Positions 32,793 through 40,812 of a stretch of DNA of 46,392 bases are shown here, one piece after another. Position 1 is the first letter of the stretch; each line of letters opens with the position of its first letter. The notes under the pieces were generated by a model, which was not told where the DNA came from, ran no database searches, and saw only the letters and a list, made by a program, of their open reading frames with translations. Origin of the DNA: a virus; the IMG/VR virus record IMGVR_UViG_3300007559_000007, positions 1-46,392 of that record. One strand, written 5' to 3'. A program made the translations under genes and the position numbers.

Positions 32793-33152
32793 CTAAACTT
32801 TCCGCTCGAAGTGCGGCGCGTCAACAAATCGGCTTTTGCCAGAGTCCACCAGCCCACGCCAGTTGCCGCCCCAGCGATTCAGCGGGTCGCGGGCTTCCCA
32901 CCAGTCACCCAACGGCTTGATCTGCGCCCGGGTGCACACGTTGCCCCCGATAAGCAGAACCAAATCCACAGCGCACTTTTTAATGTGGGCGGAATCCATG
33001 GTCTTGCTGCGCCCAGTGCGGACGTAAATTTCTTGCATCTCCAGAGGGCGTTGCACCTCCCCGAGGCGCACGGCGTAGCCCATGGCCCATGCCTGTTGCA
33101 CTAGCGCAACCATGTCGCGCGCGAAGGCTTCTTGGTGCTCGCCGAGGGTCAT
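32793..33152 (-). CDS. M15-type peptidase endolysin (L-Ala-D-Glu endopeptidase-like)
   Basis: A 119-residue zinc peptidase. Zn ligands are H56 (S-A-H-I-K-K), D63 and H114 (PHFE), in the layout of phage T5-type and VanY-like M15 peptidases. It cleaves the peptide stem of peptidoglycan to release progeny. The ATG at 33152 overlaps the stop of the holin gene by four bases. There is no signal peptide, so export depends on the holin. Confidence 0.9.
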   Translation of the reverse strand: MTLGEHQEAFARDMVALVQQAWAMGYAVRLGEVQRPLEMQEIYVRTGRSKTMDSAHIKKCAVDLVLLIGGNVCTRAQIKPLGDWWEARDPLNRWGGNWRGLVDSGKSRFVDAPHFERKV

Positions 33153-33664
33153 TTCATACCCCCAGCCATGCGGGCCAGACTGTCCGTCTTTTCCTTGGAG
33201 CCGCTGGAACTGCCCCGGTGGTAATTCAGGATCGTGCCGCACATGGTCACCAGCGAGCCGAAGGCGGCGTAGGCCAGTTCCTTATTTTCCGCTGGGATGG
33301 CGTGGAAGAACAGCAGTGCCGCGAGCCCGACAGTGGCCGACACAATGATGCCGTCCAGCACGTAGGGGAAGTTTTTGGCCGCCCAAGAGGCTTGAGTGCT
33401 TTCTTGGATGCGTGTGTTGGAGTCCCGGGCGCCCTGTGTGTTGGCGATGTCCAGCTTGCGGGCTTCCAGCGCGTTGGTGAGCAGAAACTCCTCGTGGTCA
33501 AGTTCCATCTGCCGAAGCTGCTGAAGCCCTTCGGGGGTCTGGGTCAGCGCCTCAAGGTCCACCCCCAATTTATCCTCGATGGCCTCTTTGCCCTTGGCGA
33601 GCACTGCATTGCCCAGCAGCCCGAGACCCTGTGCCAGCAGCGTTGCTACGAATGGGGGGATCAT
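33149..33664 (-). CDS. Holin (3-TM type)
   Basis: A 171-residue protein. An N-terminal hydrophobic stretch (about 5-22) is followed by an acidic helical region and two membrane segments near residues 98-118 and 127-147, then a basic, Ser-rich C-terminus. This fits the holin family with three membrane helices found next to phage endolysins. It directly precedes the endolysin gene with a four-base overlap. Confidence 0.8.
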   Translation of the reverse strand: MIPPFVATLLAQGLGLLGNAVLAKGKEAIEDKLGVDLEALTQTPEGLQQLRQMELDHEEFLLTNALEARKLDIANTQGARDSNTRIQESTQASWAAKNFPYVLDGIIVSATVGLAALLFFHAIPAENKELAYAAFGSLVTMCGTILNYHRGSSSGSKEKTDSLARMAGGMK

Positions 33665-34059
33665 TTGTCAGCCTTTCCAGCGAGGCCGGTGTGGATGGCA
33701 TGCATTAGTTCGATATGCCGCTGCGTGCTTTGCTGGGAGTGGGTAGTGAGTGCGTCGCGGAAGGCAGCCCGGTCCTTTTCTGCGTTCTCGAACAGCTTCT
33801 CAATGTGCGTGTCTAGCCTGTCAATGCGTTTGCCGTGCTCAGTGCGGACCCCATCGACCTTCTCGTCCACATGCACCATTACTTTGTCATTCAGGGTAGA
33901 GTACCCGCTCGACTGGTTGACCCTCAAAGTTTCCTGTGTAGATCGCAGCATGTCGTGCTCCTTCTCATTGCGGTTCCATGCCCAAGCGATAAGGCCCATC
34001 ACAGGTGCCCACAGCCATTTCAGAATGAAGTCGAATATGTCGTTATCTGGTGGAGTCAC
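33661..34059 (-). CDS. Membrane-anchored coiled-coil protein in lysis group
   Basis: A 132-residue protein with one membrane segment (about residues 8-28) and a long charged coiled coil after it, with the C-terminus probably outside the cytoplasm or in it depending on topology. Inner-membrane spanins have this shape, but no lipoprotein partner is encoded nearby and the identity is uncertain. It overlaps both neighbours by four bases. Confidence 0.65.
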   Translation of the reverse strand: MTPPDNDIFDFILKWLWAPVMGLIAWAWNRNEKEHDMLRSTQETLRVNQSSGYSTLNDKVMVHVDEKVDGVRTEHGKRIDRLDTHIEKLFENAEKDRAAFRDALTTHSQQSTQRHIELMHAIHTGLAGKADK

Positions 34060-34355
34060 AGTACGGCCTTGATGTGTGGGGATTTGGTAGCCCGATTGAT
34101 TTTTAATGCAATCTGGCGCATGAGATTGTAGTCTGGATGCGCGGCATTGTCTGGGTGCGCGAGGCGCTCCAGCGTGTGGCTTATCGTAACCTCACCCGCC
34201 TTCGGCCAGCCCGCCACCAGCGCCCATGTGGTGTGGGCAATGAGGATGTCCACGAACCAAGCACCGATGGCTACAGGGGCCAAGTACCAGTATCGCTTGG
34301 GGTCGTCTGCACAGGCCACGGCAGGGCGGAGGAGCAGGATCAGCAGGTCAATCAC
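34056..34355 (-). CDS. Small membrane protein in lysis group
   Basis: A 99-residue protein with an N-terminal hydrophobic segment (residues 2-14) and a second near 24-48. The C-terminal part is soluble with His and Arg residues. Four-base overlaps on both sides couple it to the lysis chain. It may be an accessory lysis or membrane protein. No family is recognised. Confidence 0.65.
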   Translation of the reverse strand: MIDLLILLLRPAVACADDPKRYWYLAPVAIGAWFVDILIAHTTWALVAGWPKAGEVTISHTLERLAHPDNAAHPDYNLMRQIALKINRATKSPHIKAVL

Positions 34356-34690
34356 AGTTGCGCCCTCAGTGCTGCGGCCTCGGCCTCTACCGCAGCCACC
34401 TTTGCCACGCCGGGGATTTTTGTCAGGTCTACCGCTCCATCGGTAACAGCCTCAAAAGCCGCAGCCATGAGCAAAATAGTCTCACGCAGGCTGCGCTGGC
34501 TGAGTGCGTTGTCGGCATCCAGTTGGGCAAGCTGTTGCGCTATCGTGGGGGGCACGGGTGCGGGGATGGCTGCAAGGCGCAGGGCCTCGGCTTCTTCGGC
34601 TGTGATTTGGATGGAGCCAGCAGGAAGTAGGTACTCAAACTCCGCAGAGTCGAGGCTGTGGATGGAGTTGTCGGGGGCTTTGTATTGCAT
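34352..34690 (-). CDS. Hypothetical protein downstream of tail fibre, 112 residues
   Basis: A 112-residue protein with an N-terminal beta-like section (residues 1-30), an acidic helix rich in Glu/Ala, and an Ala-rich C-terminal helix. Small proteins of this pattern often follow fibre genes and may assist folding or assembly. That role is inferred from position. It starts 11 bases after the end of the fibre gene. Confidence 0.65.
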   Translation of the reverse strand: MQYKAPDNSIHSLDSAEFEYLLPAGSIQITAEEAEALRLAAIPAPVPPTIAQQLAQLDADNALSQRSLRETILLMAAAFEAVTDGAVDLTKIPGVAKVAAVEAEAAALRAQL

Positions 34691-34700
34691 GATTTTTCCT

Positions 34701-36179
34701 TTAACGAAGTTCGACCCAGGTGTTCAGCGTACTACCGCCAGTGCTTTGGTTAGCTGCATAGCTTGCCCCCGCAGGAATTAAGGCAGTTGCCATTGCCTGC
34801 CCACCAACTTGCGGCTGTACGCCCGGGACAGTGATGGCGCCGTTGATAACGATTGACGATATGTTTGCTGCGCCATTGGTGGCCGAATAACAAACCACGA
34901 TGGGCCTCCCCGTGGTGTTGTAGTAGGTTGTAGCCAGAGCACGACTTCCGACAACATTCTGCCAAGTCTGCCCGTATCCCAGCGACGACATAGCCGCCAG
35001 AGCCTGCCCGCCGTAGCCTTGCTGCTTCGCAATGGTTCCCCAGCCGACTGCCGTGGTGAACGGCACATCCACAAAACCAACCACCCGGTAAGCCACGCTT
35101 GTTCGGGCTGTGGTGGATTTGATTTGGATTGCCGTAGTCGCTGCGGTGACCGTGGTGATAATGCCCGTCTCATCCAGCGACACGCCGCCCGACAAATTGG
35201 ACGCCGCGAGCTCAATCGTTCCCACGTTGTTGATCGCCAAGATTGCAATGCGCTGAGTGCCTGCTGCCGTGACTGCGCCAAACGAATCAGTCGCTGCAAT
35301 GACCAGATTGGCCGGTGTTCCTGTAACCGTAGTGACCGTGCCACTTGTCAGCGTGGTGCTGCGGAAATCCAACGATAAGGCCGATGCGCTGATCGTGATG
35401 GCGTTGCTTGCAACCGATGCGCTGATGGGCTGAATTTGTACGCTTGCCGCAGAACCCCAAGTGGGCGGTGCATCGCCATTCGACTTCAGTACCTGCCCGG
35501 CCGTTCCGTAGTTGGCCCCGCCAATGCCCCAAGCCCCTGTAGTATTAATCCGAAACCTCTCCGAGCCGTTCGTGTAAAACGCCATGGGGAGGTAAGTGCC
35601 GGTCCCGATAATTCCCGCCTCAAGAGTCGATAGCGTTCCGTTAACGCCGACATATGTGTATGAAGCGTTTGTCGCCCCGGAGGAGTTCAGAAACATTGCC
35701 CCGGCCGTCGGGCTCGTCCCGTTTGGGATAATCCCTACTTGTGTGTATCCATTTAGGGTGCTGCTCTGAAAACTCACCCGATTGGCGATTGTCGCGTTGG
35801 TAAAGTCGCCGATGATGCGGTTGCCGACATCCGTAAAGATTAGGTCTTCCGGGTATGTTCCGGCCACTGCTGCGGCCATGACATCTGTAATCGCGGCCGC
35901 ATTAAATCGCAGTGCGAAGGTATCCCCAGCGTTCCACGCCGATGCAGTGGTACCATCTTGCGCGCGCGTAACTGTGAGGGTATCCCCTGTGCGCGCGGTA
36001 ACTTTTACAATCTCCCGTACCAGCGCAGCGTTCTCAAGCGTGGCGTAAAAATACTGCCCTGCGATGAGCGCAGGGAACAATGCCCCCGATGCGCCCGTTA
36101 TGGTGATGGTCGTAGAACCAGTGGTGATACCCACCGTCAACTTGGAACGCGCGAAGTTGGTGAATTTAATATTTGCCAT
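34701..36179 (-). CDS. Tail fibre-like protein 1
   Basis: A 492-residue protein. The N-terminus (residues 1-100) has the pattern of a phage tail-attachment domain: short Thr/Ile-rich strands, a LFPALIAGQYFYATL-like segment, REIVKVTARTGDTLTV, and RAQDGTT. Beta-rich, Thr/Ser/Ala-rich repeats follow, and the end is compatible with a receptor-binding tip. AAGGTAA precedes the ATG. Receptor type cannot be read from sequence. Confidence 0.82.
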   Translation of the reverse strand: MANIKFTNFARSKLTVGITTGSTTITITGASGALFPALIAGQYFYATLENAALVREIVKVTARTGDTLTVTRAQDGTTASAWNAGDTFALRFNAAAITDVMAAAVAGTYPEDLIFTDVGNRIIGDFTNATIANRVSFQSSTLNGYTQVGIIPNGTSPTAGAMFLNSSGATNASYTYVGVNGTLSTLEAGIIGTGTYLPMAFYTNGSERFRINTTGAWGIGGANYGTAGQVLKSNGDAPPTWGSAASVQIQPISASVASNAITISASALSLDFRSTTLTSGTVTTVTGTPANLVIAATDSFGAVTAAGTQRIAILAINNVGTIELAASNLSGGVSLDETGIITTVTAATTAIQIKSTTARTSVAYRVVGFVDVPFTTAVGWGTIAKQQGYGGQALAAMSSLGYGQTWQNVVGSRALATTYYNTTGRPIVVCYSATNGAANISSIVINGAITVPGVQPQVGGQAMATALIPAGASYAANQSTGGSTLNTWVELR

Positions 36180-36187
36180 GTGTTACC

Positions 36188-36877
36188 TTACGCGAGCGGC
36201 CGCATTTGCACGGCTTGACTATCAGTATTGTATTCTTGCCCAGCCCGGATTGTGGCTTGAGAAAGCAGGTATGTCCACTGCTTACCGTGGTAATCCGCCA
36301 GTTTGGGGTTAGACCAACTACGTTCCGGCATGGCCATCAACTCATGCAGGGTGCTGTGAAACAATTCGCGCTGGAACTCGGCATAGAGCCACGTTGGCAA
36401 TTCGGTCGCTGTAGTCGTCGGGCGCATGTACGCCTTGATGTAGACATCCCCAGCGAGGTCAGGAACCGGCACAAGCGAGGCGTAGCCAGTCATGTTGGTG
36501 GTAATGAACTGCGGCCGCCCAGCGTCGTCCTGCGGCCACGACGGATGCCCTGCGCGCACGGCCTTGTATGGCTTCCATGTGATGGGAGTCTTGTCCCCTT
36601 CGGAGTCAAGTAGGTACGCATCAAAAATGTCGATTACCTCGGCATAGCTCACGTCGGGGACAAGCGCGTACGTCGGCTCGGCGACCACCATGGCGATGGG
36701 GATTAGGTCCAGCGTCCATACCCTCCCGCGCTGGCACAGGTCGATGGCCATTTTGCGCACTGTGCGCTCGATAGCAAGGTCTGGGCAGCCGGGCAAGAAC
36801 GCAGAAATCTCCGGCACCATGGCCGAGAAGACGGTGGTGGGTACCGTCGTTACGAGGGGGGTAAGGATGATGGGCAC
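36188..36877 (-). CDS. Head-tail adaptor-like protein
   Basis: A 229-residue protein starting at GTG 36877. It has a helical N-terminal half with an E-R-T-V-R-K-M-A-I-D segment, conserved aromatic patches near 155-180, and a helical C-terminus (LHELMAMPERSW). Size and character fit phage adaptor or tail tubular A proteins. A second adaptor-like protein lies at 38702. No exact family match can be stated. Confidence 0.65.
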   Translation of the reverse strand: MPIILTPLVTTVPTTVFSAMVPEISAFLPGCPDLAIERTVRKMAIDLCQRGRVWTLDLIPIAMVVAEPTYALVPDVSYAEVIDIFDAYLLDSEGDKTPITWKPYKAVRAGHPSWPQDDAGRPQFITTNMTGYASLVPVPDLAGDVYIKAYMRPTTTATELPTWLYAEFQRELFHSTLHELMAMPERSWSNPKLADYHGKQWTYLLSQATIRAGQEYNTDSQAVQMRPLA

Positions 36878-36878
36878 G

Positions 36879-37067
36879 TTACTTCTCGCTCAGAGGTTGA
36901 GTGGTCACAATGCGCAGAACAGTGACGATAACGGAGATACCGATGCCCACATACATCTGGTGCAAAGGCGTCAGCGGGAGCAGGCCGATGTAACCCTGCG
37001 CCACAGAAAGTGCAGCCAAGATGATTGCGAACCAGACGGTTTTGGATTTGAGGATTTGCAGGTACAT
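36879..37067 (-). CDS. Small holin-like membrane protein
   Basis: A 62-residue protein with two hydrophobic helices (about residues 10-30 and 38-55) and a short Lys-rich end. This pattern with K-S-K-T-V-W-F at the start and T-T-Q-P-L-S-E-K at the end is seen in many phage structural regions, often labelled holin. A true holin role is not shown, since a 3-TM holin is encoded at 33149. Confidence 0.7.
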   Translation of the reverse strand: MYLQILKSKTVWFAIILAALSVAQGYIGLLPLTPLHQMYVGIGISVIVTVLRIVTTQPLSEK

Positions 37068-37130
37068 AATCTTCCTTGATTACAGTTGTGGTTACACATA
37101 GTGGGATACAACGATGCTCATGGTTGATCC

Positions 37131-38705
37131 TTAGACTGAGGTTACAGTTTCCCAAGCCGTTGCACCGCCAATGCGCAACTTGTTCAGCGTGGTGTCAAAG
37201 TACATAGCGCCTTTGACGTAAGCCGGGGCTGCGGCTGTAGTAGCAGAAAACAACTGCAATGAACCGCTTGCATTTATTGATAGGGTTTGCTTGAATGTGA
37301 TTGCATTTCCTGCTGTGCCACTTGGGGCCGTGTACCAATTGTGGCTTCCCGACCCCTGTAAATACAGAGTCGCAAATGTTGACGCCTTGTATAGAAAATT
37401 TGTATTGTCTGCATAGGCGTTTGAAGTGCTAAATAGCTGGTTCGAATAGGAAGCAATCCCCGAGTTGCCGCCGAAATCTATTGCTTTGTAGTTACTCCCC
37501 CAAGCACTAGGCACAGTACCAATGCCAAGATTGCCGGAGGTGTCTAGGGTTGCGGCTACCGTGCCGCCAATGTAAACATTCAGTGGAGCCGCCGCCCCGC
37601 CTGTTGTTGATGCTTGTATGTAAGGGGTTGTCCCACCAGCCACACCAGAAACAAGCTGAAAGCCTCCGGTTTGCGTTGCAATTGCGCCCGCAGAGGTGAT
37701 TGATGTGGACGCACTAAGCGCAGTAAACGCACCTGTGCTACTGTTTTTCCATAGCCCGGTAGCCGATTCGTACTGCAGATGCTGCTTATCCGCTGGCGCG
37801 GTTATCAGCACATCGTGTAGCTCGCCGATCTCGAATCCATTCTGGACGTGCACGAATATAGAGCCGTTGCTGTGGTTGCTGATCACGCACCAGCCCAGAA
37901 GCACCCCGTGGTTGGGCGCCGTAGGTCGTACGTTGGTAACCGCGCCTGCCGTCGATGCAGACAGCCACAGGGAATCACCCTCGCTAAACGCCGAGGTATT
38001 TACGTCGCGCACCAGCCCGGAGGTAGTGACGAACCCCTCCGCATTATTGGCGATAGGTTCCGTGACAATGGCGAAGGTGCGGCTCGATGTGGCATCCGTG
38101 GTAGCCAAAGCCAGCGCCGCGCTCAGGCGTTGTCCCTGCGCCCCGACGACGTAGACGGCCTGCATCTCGGTAAACGCCACTCCAGTCTTGTTTACAACTC
38201 GTGCGACGTTCTCCTGCCCCACCTGCAACGTGACATTGCCGCCCTTCAGGCGCAAATCCGCGGTACCGTCCGTGTCGTTCCATGTGAACCGCCCTACTGC
38301 GTTGGCCGCCGGGGCACCCGTGGAAAGCTGCACCCCAGTAAACCCGCCCAAGGCCGGAGTCGTGCCCCCGATGGGAGTGCTATCCAGGGTACATAGGGTA
38401 ATCCCTACCCCGGTGATGCCGTCGTCCACCAAATCCGTGGGGTCTTCAAAAAGGACATCGGAAATTACCACGGTGGTATACCCAGCCTTGGACACAGTGA
38501 TGTCGTACCGACCGTCCGCCGCGTAAAACTCAATCAGGCCAGTGGTAGTGCTCTGGAAGGGGTTTGCCTTGGCTGCGCCAGCGTTGGTGCTGTATAGCGT
38601 TGCTACCGTGGCTGTGCCAGCGAGCGTGACGGTGACGGTGGCGGTGGACAATACCTCCAGCGCACTGCCATTGGTCGTGGCTATGGAGGCAGAATATTTT
38701 TTCAT
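37131..38705 (-). CDS. Tail fibre-like protein 2
   Basis: A 524-residue protein. The N-terminus is Thr/Ala/Val-rich with an Ig-like or carboxypeptidase-regulatory-like strand pattern (D-G-R-Y-D-I-T-V-S-K-A-G-Y near residues 65-77). The middle has Gly/Asn-rich repeats, and the end has a Y-V-K-G-A-M-Y-F-D-T-T-L-N-K-L-R-I-G-G-type segment common at fibre C-termini. The ATG is preceded by AAGAGGTAATTCA, shared with the capsid gene. Confidence 0.82.
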   Translation of the reverse strand: MKKYSASIATTNGSALEVLSTATVTVTLAGTATVATLYSTNAGAAKANPFQSTTTGLIEFYAADGRYDITVSKAGYTTVVISDVLFEDPTDLVDDGITGVGITLCTLDSTPIGGTTPALGGFTGVQLSTGAPAANAVGRFTWNDTDGTADLRLKGGNVTLQVGQENVARVVNKTGVAFTEMQAVYVVGAQGQRLSAALALATTDATSSRTFAIVTEPIANNAEGFVTTSGLVRDVNTSAFSEGDSLWLSASTAGAVTNVRPTAPNHGVLLGWCVISNHSNGSIFVHVQNGFEIGELHDVLITAPADKQHLQYESATGLWKNSSTGAFTALSASTSITSAGAIATQTGGFQLVSGVAGGTTPYIQASTTGGAAAPLNVYIGGTVAATLDTSGNLGIGTVPSAWGSNYKAIDFGGNSGIASYSNQLFSTSNAYADNTNFLYKASTFATLYLQGSGSHNWYTAPSGTAGNAITFKQTLSINASGSLQLFSATTAAAPAYVKGAMYFDTTLNKLRIGGATAWETVTSV

Positions 38706-39349
38706 TGAATTACCTCTTCAGGGGGCAGCCCAGCGGTGCCCACGTCCGTAATACGGCGGGAAGTCAGGCCCGCGGACAGGCCGGACATGAACGAGTCTTG
38801 GCGCATTTTGGCGCTACCGGATTCCACGTGCTCGGCGTCGATGGACTCCATGAGCCATACCGTACCGTCTGTGATGACGGGGGAGTACACGTCCTGCAGC
38901 ACAACAGTGTCGAGGTAAGTCAGTGTGGCTGGGCAGCGCGCATATGTGATGGTAAGTGTGTCGGCCGTTGTGGCCGCTGGGTACACGTAGAAACGGTTGG
39001 GGTCGCGCGGGTAGCGCATCCAGTTGACCGCTGGCCCGGGCGCGAGGGCTTCCCACGTAGGCGCCATCATGTCCAGCACCTCTTGGGATACTTCCTTGAG
39101 TGCCCGGCCGTTCGTGTTGGACAGCGCATCCAGAACGCGAATGGAGTCCGCGGGGGCAGTCTGTAGGCTGCCCGCTACACACGTGAGGGATTCCACAACC
39201 ACAAACAAGTCGGGGCGCAGGATGGCCGCGCGGCGCATGACTTGGTTCAGCTTGCGGACAATGAATTCGTCGCTGTATCGATAGGGGACCATTGCGTCCT
39301 GTATCTCATCACGAACATCCGCGACAATCTCAGCGACGGTGAAACTCAT
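38702..39349 (-). CDS. Adaptor/tail tubular A-like protein (DUF6682-like)
   Basis: A 215-residue protein with an N-terminal helix (E-I-V-A-D-V-R-D-E-I-Q-D), an R-Y-S-D-E-F-I-V-R-K-L-N segment, and a Pro/Trp-rich middle. This matches the DUF6682-type phage proteins I recall, whose size and order resemble T7 gp11. Its 3' end encodes the initiation element of fibre 2 and overlaps that start by four bases. It overlaps the gene upstream by four bases. Confidence 0.7.
   Translation of the reverse strand: MSFTVAEIVADVRDEIQDAMVPYRYSDEFIVRKLNQVMRRAAILRPDLFVVVESLTCVAGSLQTAPADSIRVLDALSNTNGRALKEVSQEVLDMMAPTWEALAPGPAVNWMRYPRDPNRFYVYPAATTADTLTITYARCPATLTYLDTVVLQDVYSPVITDGTVWLMESIDAEHVESGSAKMRQDSFMSGLSAGLTSRRITDVGTAGLPPEEVIQ
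38706..38718 (-). promoter_or_regulatory. Initiation element AAGAGGTAATTCA (fibre 2)
   Basis: On the minus strand these 13 bases directly precede the ATG of fibre 2. The same 13-mer lies one base before the capsid ATG at 41726. The GAGG core is a good Shine-Dalgarno, and the extra matching bases suggest an extended late-gene signal. Confidence 0.6.
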
Positions 39350-39564
39350 GGCAGGCCCCGGCTCGCGTCTTCAGACAGCGCGTCAGCGTCAACAGCAACG
39401 ACTTCCGCCTTGGGCTTCGCCCGGCGAGGTGCGCGGACCTCAGAGTCAGGGATTACCCGGGCCTCCACATTGATAATTTCCTCGAAGTCCGGGCGTTGCG
39501 CAAATACGTCTTGGTAGACGTACAGGACGCCGGAGGGGATGTGTCGAAGCATTCGGTCAGCCAT
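39346..39564 (-). CDS. Small protein between terminator and adaptor
   Basis: A 72-residue protein starting at ATG 39564, with TTGGAGA upstream. It has a hydrophobic/aromatic first half and a basic, Pro/Lys-rich linker (about residues 45-55) with an acidic C-terminus. No family is recognised. It is the first gene after the terminator at 39574-39606. Confidence 0.65.
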   Translation of the reverse strand: MADRMLRHIPSGVLYVYQDVFAQRPDFEEIINVEARVIPDSEVRAPRRAKPKAEVVAVDADALSEDASRGLP

Positions 39565-39573
39565 GCGGGTCTC

Positions 39574-39606
39574 CAAAAGAAAAGGGGTGCCGTTGGGCAC
39601 CCCTTT
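39574..39606 (-). terminator. Rho-independent terminator after decoration-like gene
   Basis: AAAGGGGTGCC and GGCACCCCTTT (39581-39591 and 39596-39606) form an 11-bp stem with a four-base GTTG loop. In the minus-strand direction the stem is followed by TTTTCTTTT. It lies between the decoration-like gene and the small gene at 39346, so it would lower expression of tail genes relative to capsid. Confidence 0.88.
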
Positions 39607-39628
39607 ATTCTACGCCGGTTTTACGCGA

Positions 39629-40096
39629 TTAGGTAGCAGAGGCAGCTTCCAAGATGCGGCCGAACACGCGGACGCGATAGCGACCAACGCCAGCGCCGAC
39701 AGTGCCGAACTGTACCTTGATGAAGCCAGAGGCCGTGGTGTTGATCAGCGAGTTGGCAGCAGTGGCCAACTTCACCAACTTGGTACCAGCAGCGGCGTCG
39801 CCAGCCCATGCGGTCAGGCCAGTGACGGCCGTACCAGCAGCAGCAGCAGCGCCCAGAGTGACCGCGAGGGTCACGGTAGCTGTACCAGCCCTGACGGTGG
39901 TAACCGCAGCGCCGTCGATCACCACGCCAGCGAAGGCGGGGAACTCGAACATGTCCACGGTGTCAGTCGCCACGGTCGAACGCTTGCTGCCGTCAAACTC
40001 ATACTCGACGTAGAAAGCGCCGGGAGTGCCCTCGAAGTCGGTGCCAGCGGGGTTGATGCCCACGGTGCGCAGTTGCGCGATTGTGTAATTTGCCAT
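39629..40096 (-). CDS. Putative head decoration-like protein
   Basis: A 155-residue, Ala/Thr/Val/Gly-rich protein with few charges in the second half. It looks like a compact beta fold. The ATG at 40096 has AAGGA upstream. Its place between capsid and terminator suggests high expression with the capsid, as for decoration proteins. This is an inference from position and composition. Confidence 0.65.
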   Translation of the reverse strand: MANYTIAQLRTVGINPAGTDFEGTPGAFYVEYEFDGSKRSTVATDTVDMFEFPAFAGVVIDGAAVTTVRAGTATVTLAVTLGAAAAAGTAVTGLTAWAGDAAAGTKLVKLATAANSLINTTASGFIKVQFGTVGAGVGRYRVRVFGRILEAASAT

Positions 40097-40113
40097 GATG
40101 ATTCCTTGAAACG

Positions 40114-40812
40114 TTAAAACATATCCGGCCAAAACCGGTTGGACTTAGACATATTAGCCTTCGCCGGGATTGCACGCAAGTTTTCCTCTGTATGCAATCC
40201 GCACACCCTATTGCTCTTTAGAGGAACAACGTGGTCTATGTGAAAAACCCCTCGAACTTCGCGGCGGCTCAGGTCCGAAGTTTCCACATACAGCAACTCA
40301 ATGAACTCTAGATCGGCCCAGCTAGGCGTAGCCCGCAGCTTGTTGACCCGTCGAAGTCCCACCTTGGCGTTTACCAAGCCGGGGTTCTCCCGTTGCCAAC
40401 GGTTTGCGTTTTCCACTCGGGTCGCGCGGTGCGCGTCGTAATACTTCTTGCGCCACGCAGCAAGCCGGACTGGATCGCTTTTGTGGTTACGCGTAGTAGC
40501 CGCGCGCCGCGTTGCTCGCAAGCGTACACAAACCTCCACCATGCAAGGCTTGCAGTATGCGGCGAGCCCTCCGGGGCAGGCCGCGTTCTTGTGGAACTCG
40601 CTAGCTGGGTGACAAACCTTGCAGCCGGAGCATACCTTATGGGCCATGGGGGGCGTTGCAGCAGCTCGGCGCTTCTTGCTCGCTTTCTCCATGGCCTTAG
40701 AGCACGCTCTACATGCGGAGGACAGCCCGTCCGGGGCAGAAGTCTTTTTATAGAACTCCACCCCGGATTTAGACTCCCCGCAACGGCTGCACGGCTTGTT
40801 CATATAGGTCAT
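40114..40812 (-). CDS. HNH endonuclease with tandem zinc-finger N-terminus
   Basis: A 232-residue protein. Two similar Cys clusters occupy the N-terminus: CSRC...CRAC (about residues 8-37) and CSGC...CKPC (about 61-90), each followed by an E-F-[YH]-K-type stretch, so the domain looks duplicated. The C-terminal HNH core has H-I-D-H-V-V-P-L, then N-L-R-A-I, then N. It is a probable homing endonuclease gene inserted directly after the capsid gene, sharing four bases with it. Start at 40812 or 40803. Confidence 0.85.
   Translation of the reverse strand: MTYMNKPCSRCGESKSGVEFYKKTSAPDGLSSACRACSKAMEKASKKRRAAATPPMAHKVCSGCKVCHPASEFHKNAACPGGLAAYCKPCMVEVCVRLRATRRAATTRNHKSDPVRLAAWRKKYYDAHRATRVENANRWQRENPGLVNAKVGLRRVNKLRATPSWADLEFIELLYVETSDLSRREVRGVFHIDHVVPLKSNRVCGLHTEENLRAIPAKANMSKSNRFWPDMF

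Noticed and set aside
35726-35736. GGGATAATCCC palindrome in fibre 1
   Set aside because: It is only 11 bases, in coding sequence, and does not share the CCCATGGG core.
37092-37121. Nine-codon minus-strand frame with AAGGAT upstream, between fibre 2 and the holin-like gene
   Set aside because: Too short to judge. It may be a leader peptide, but chance is as likely.
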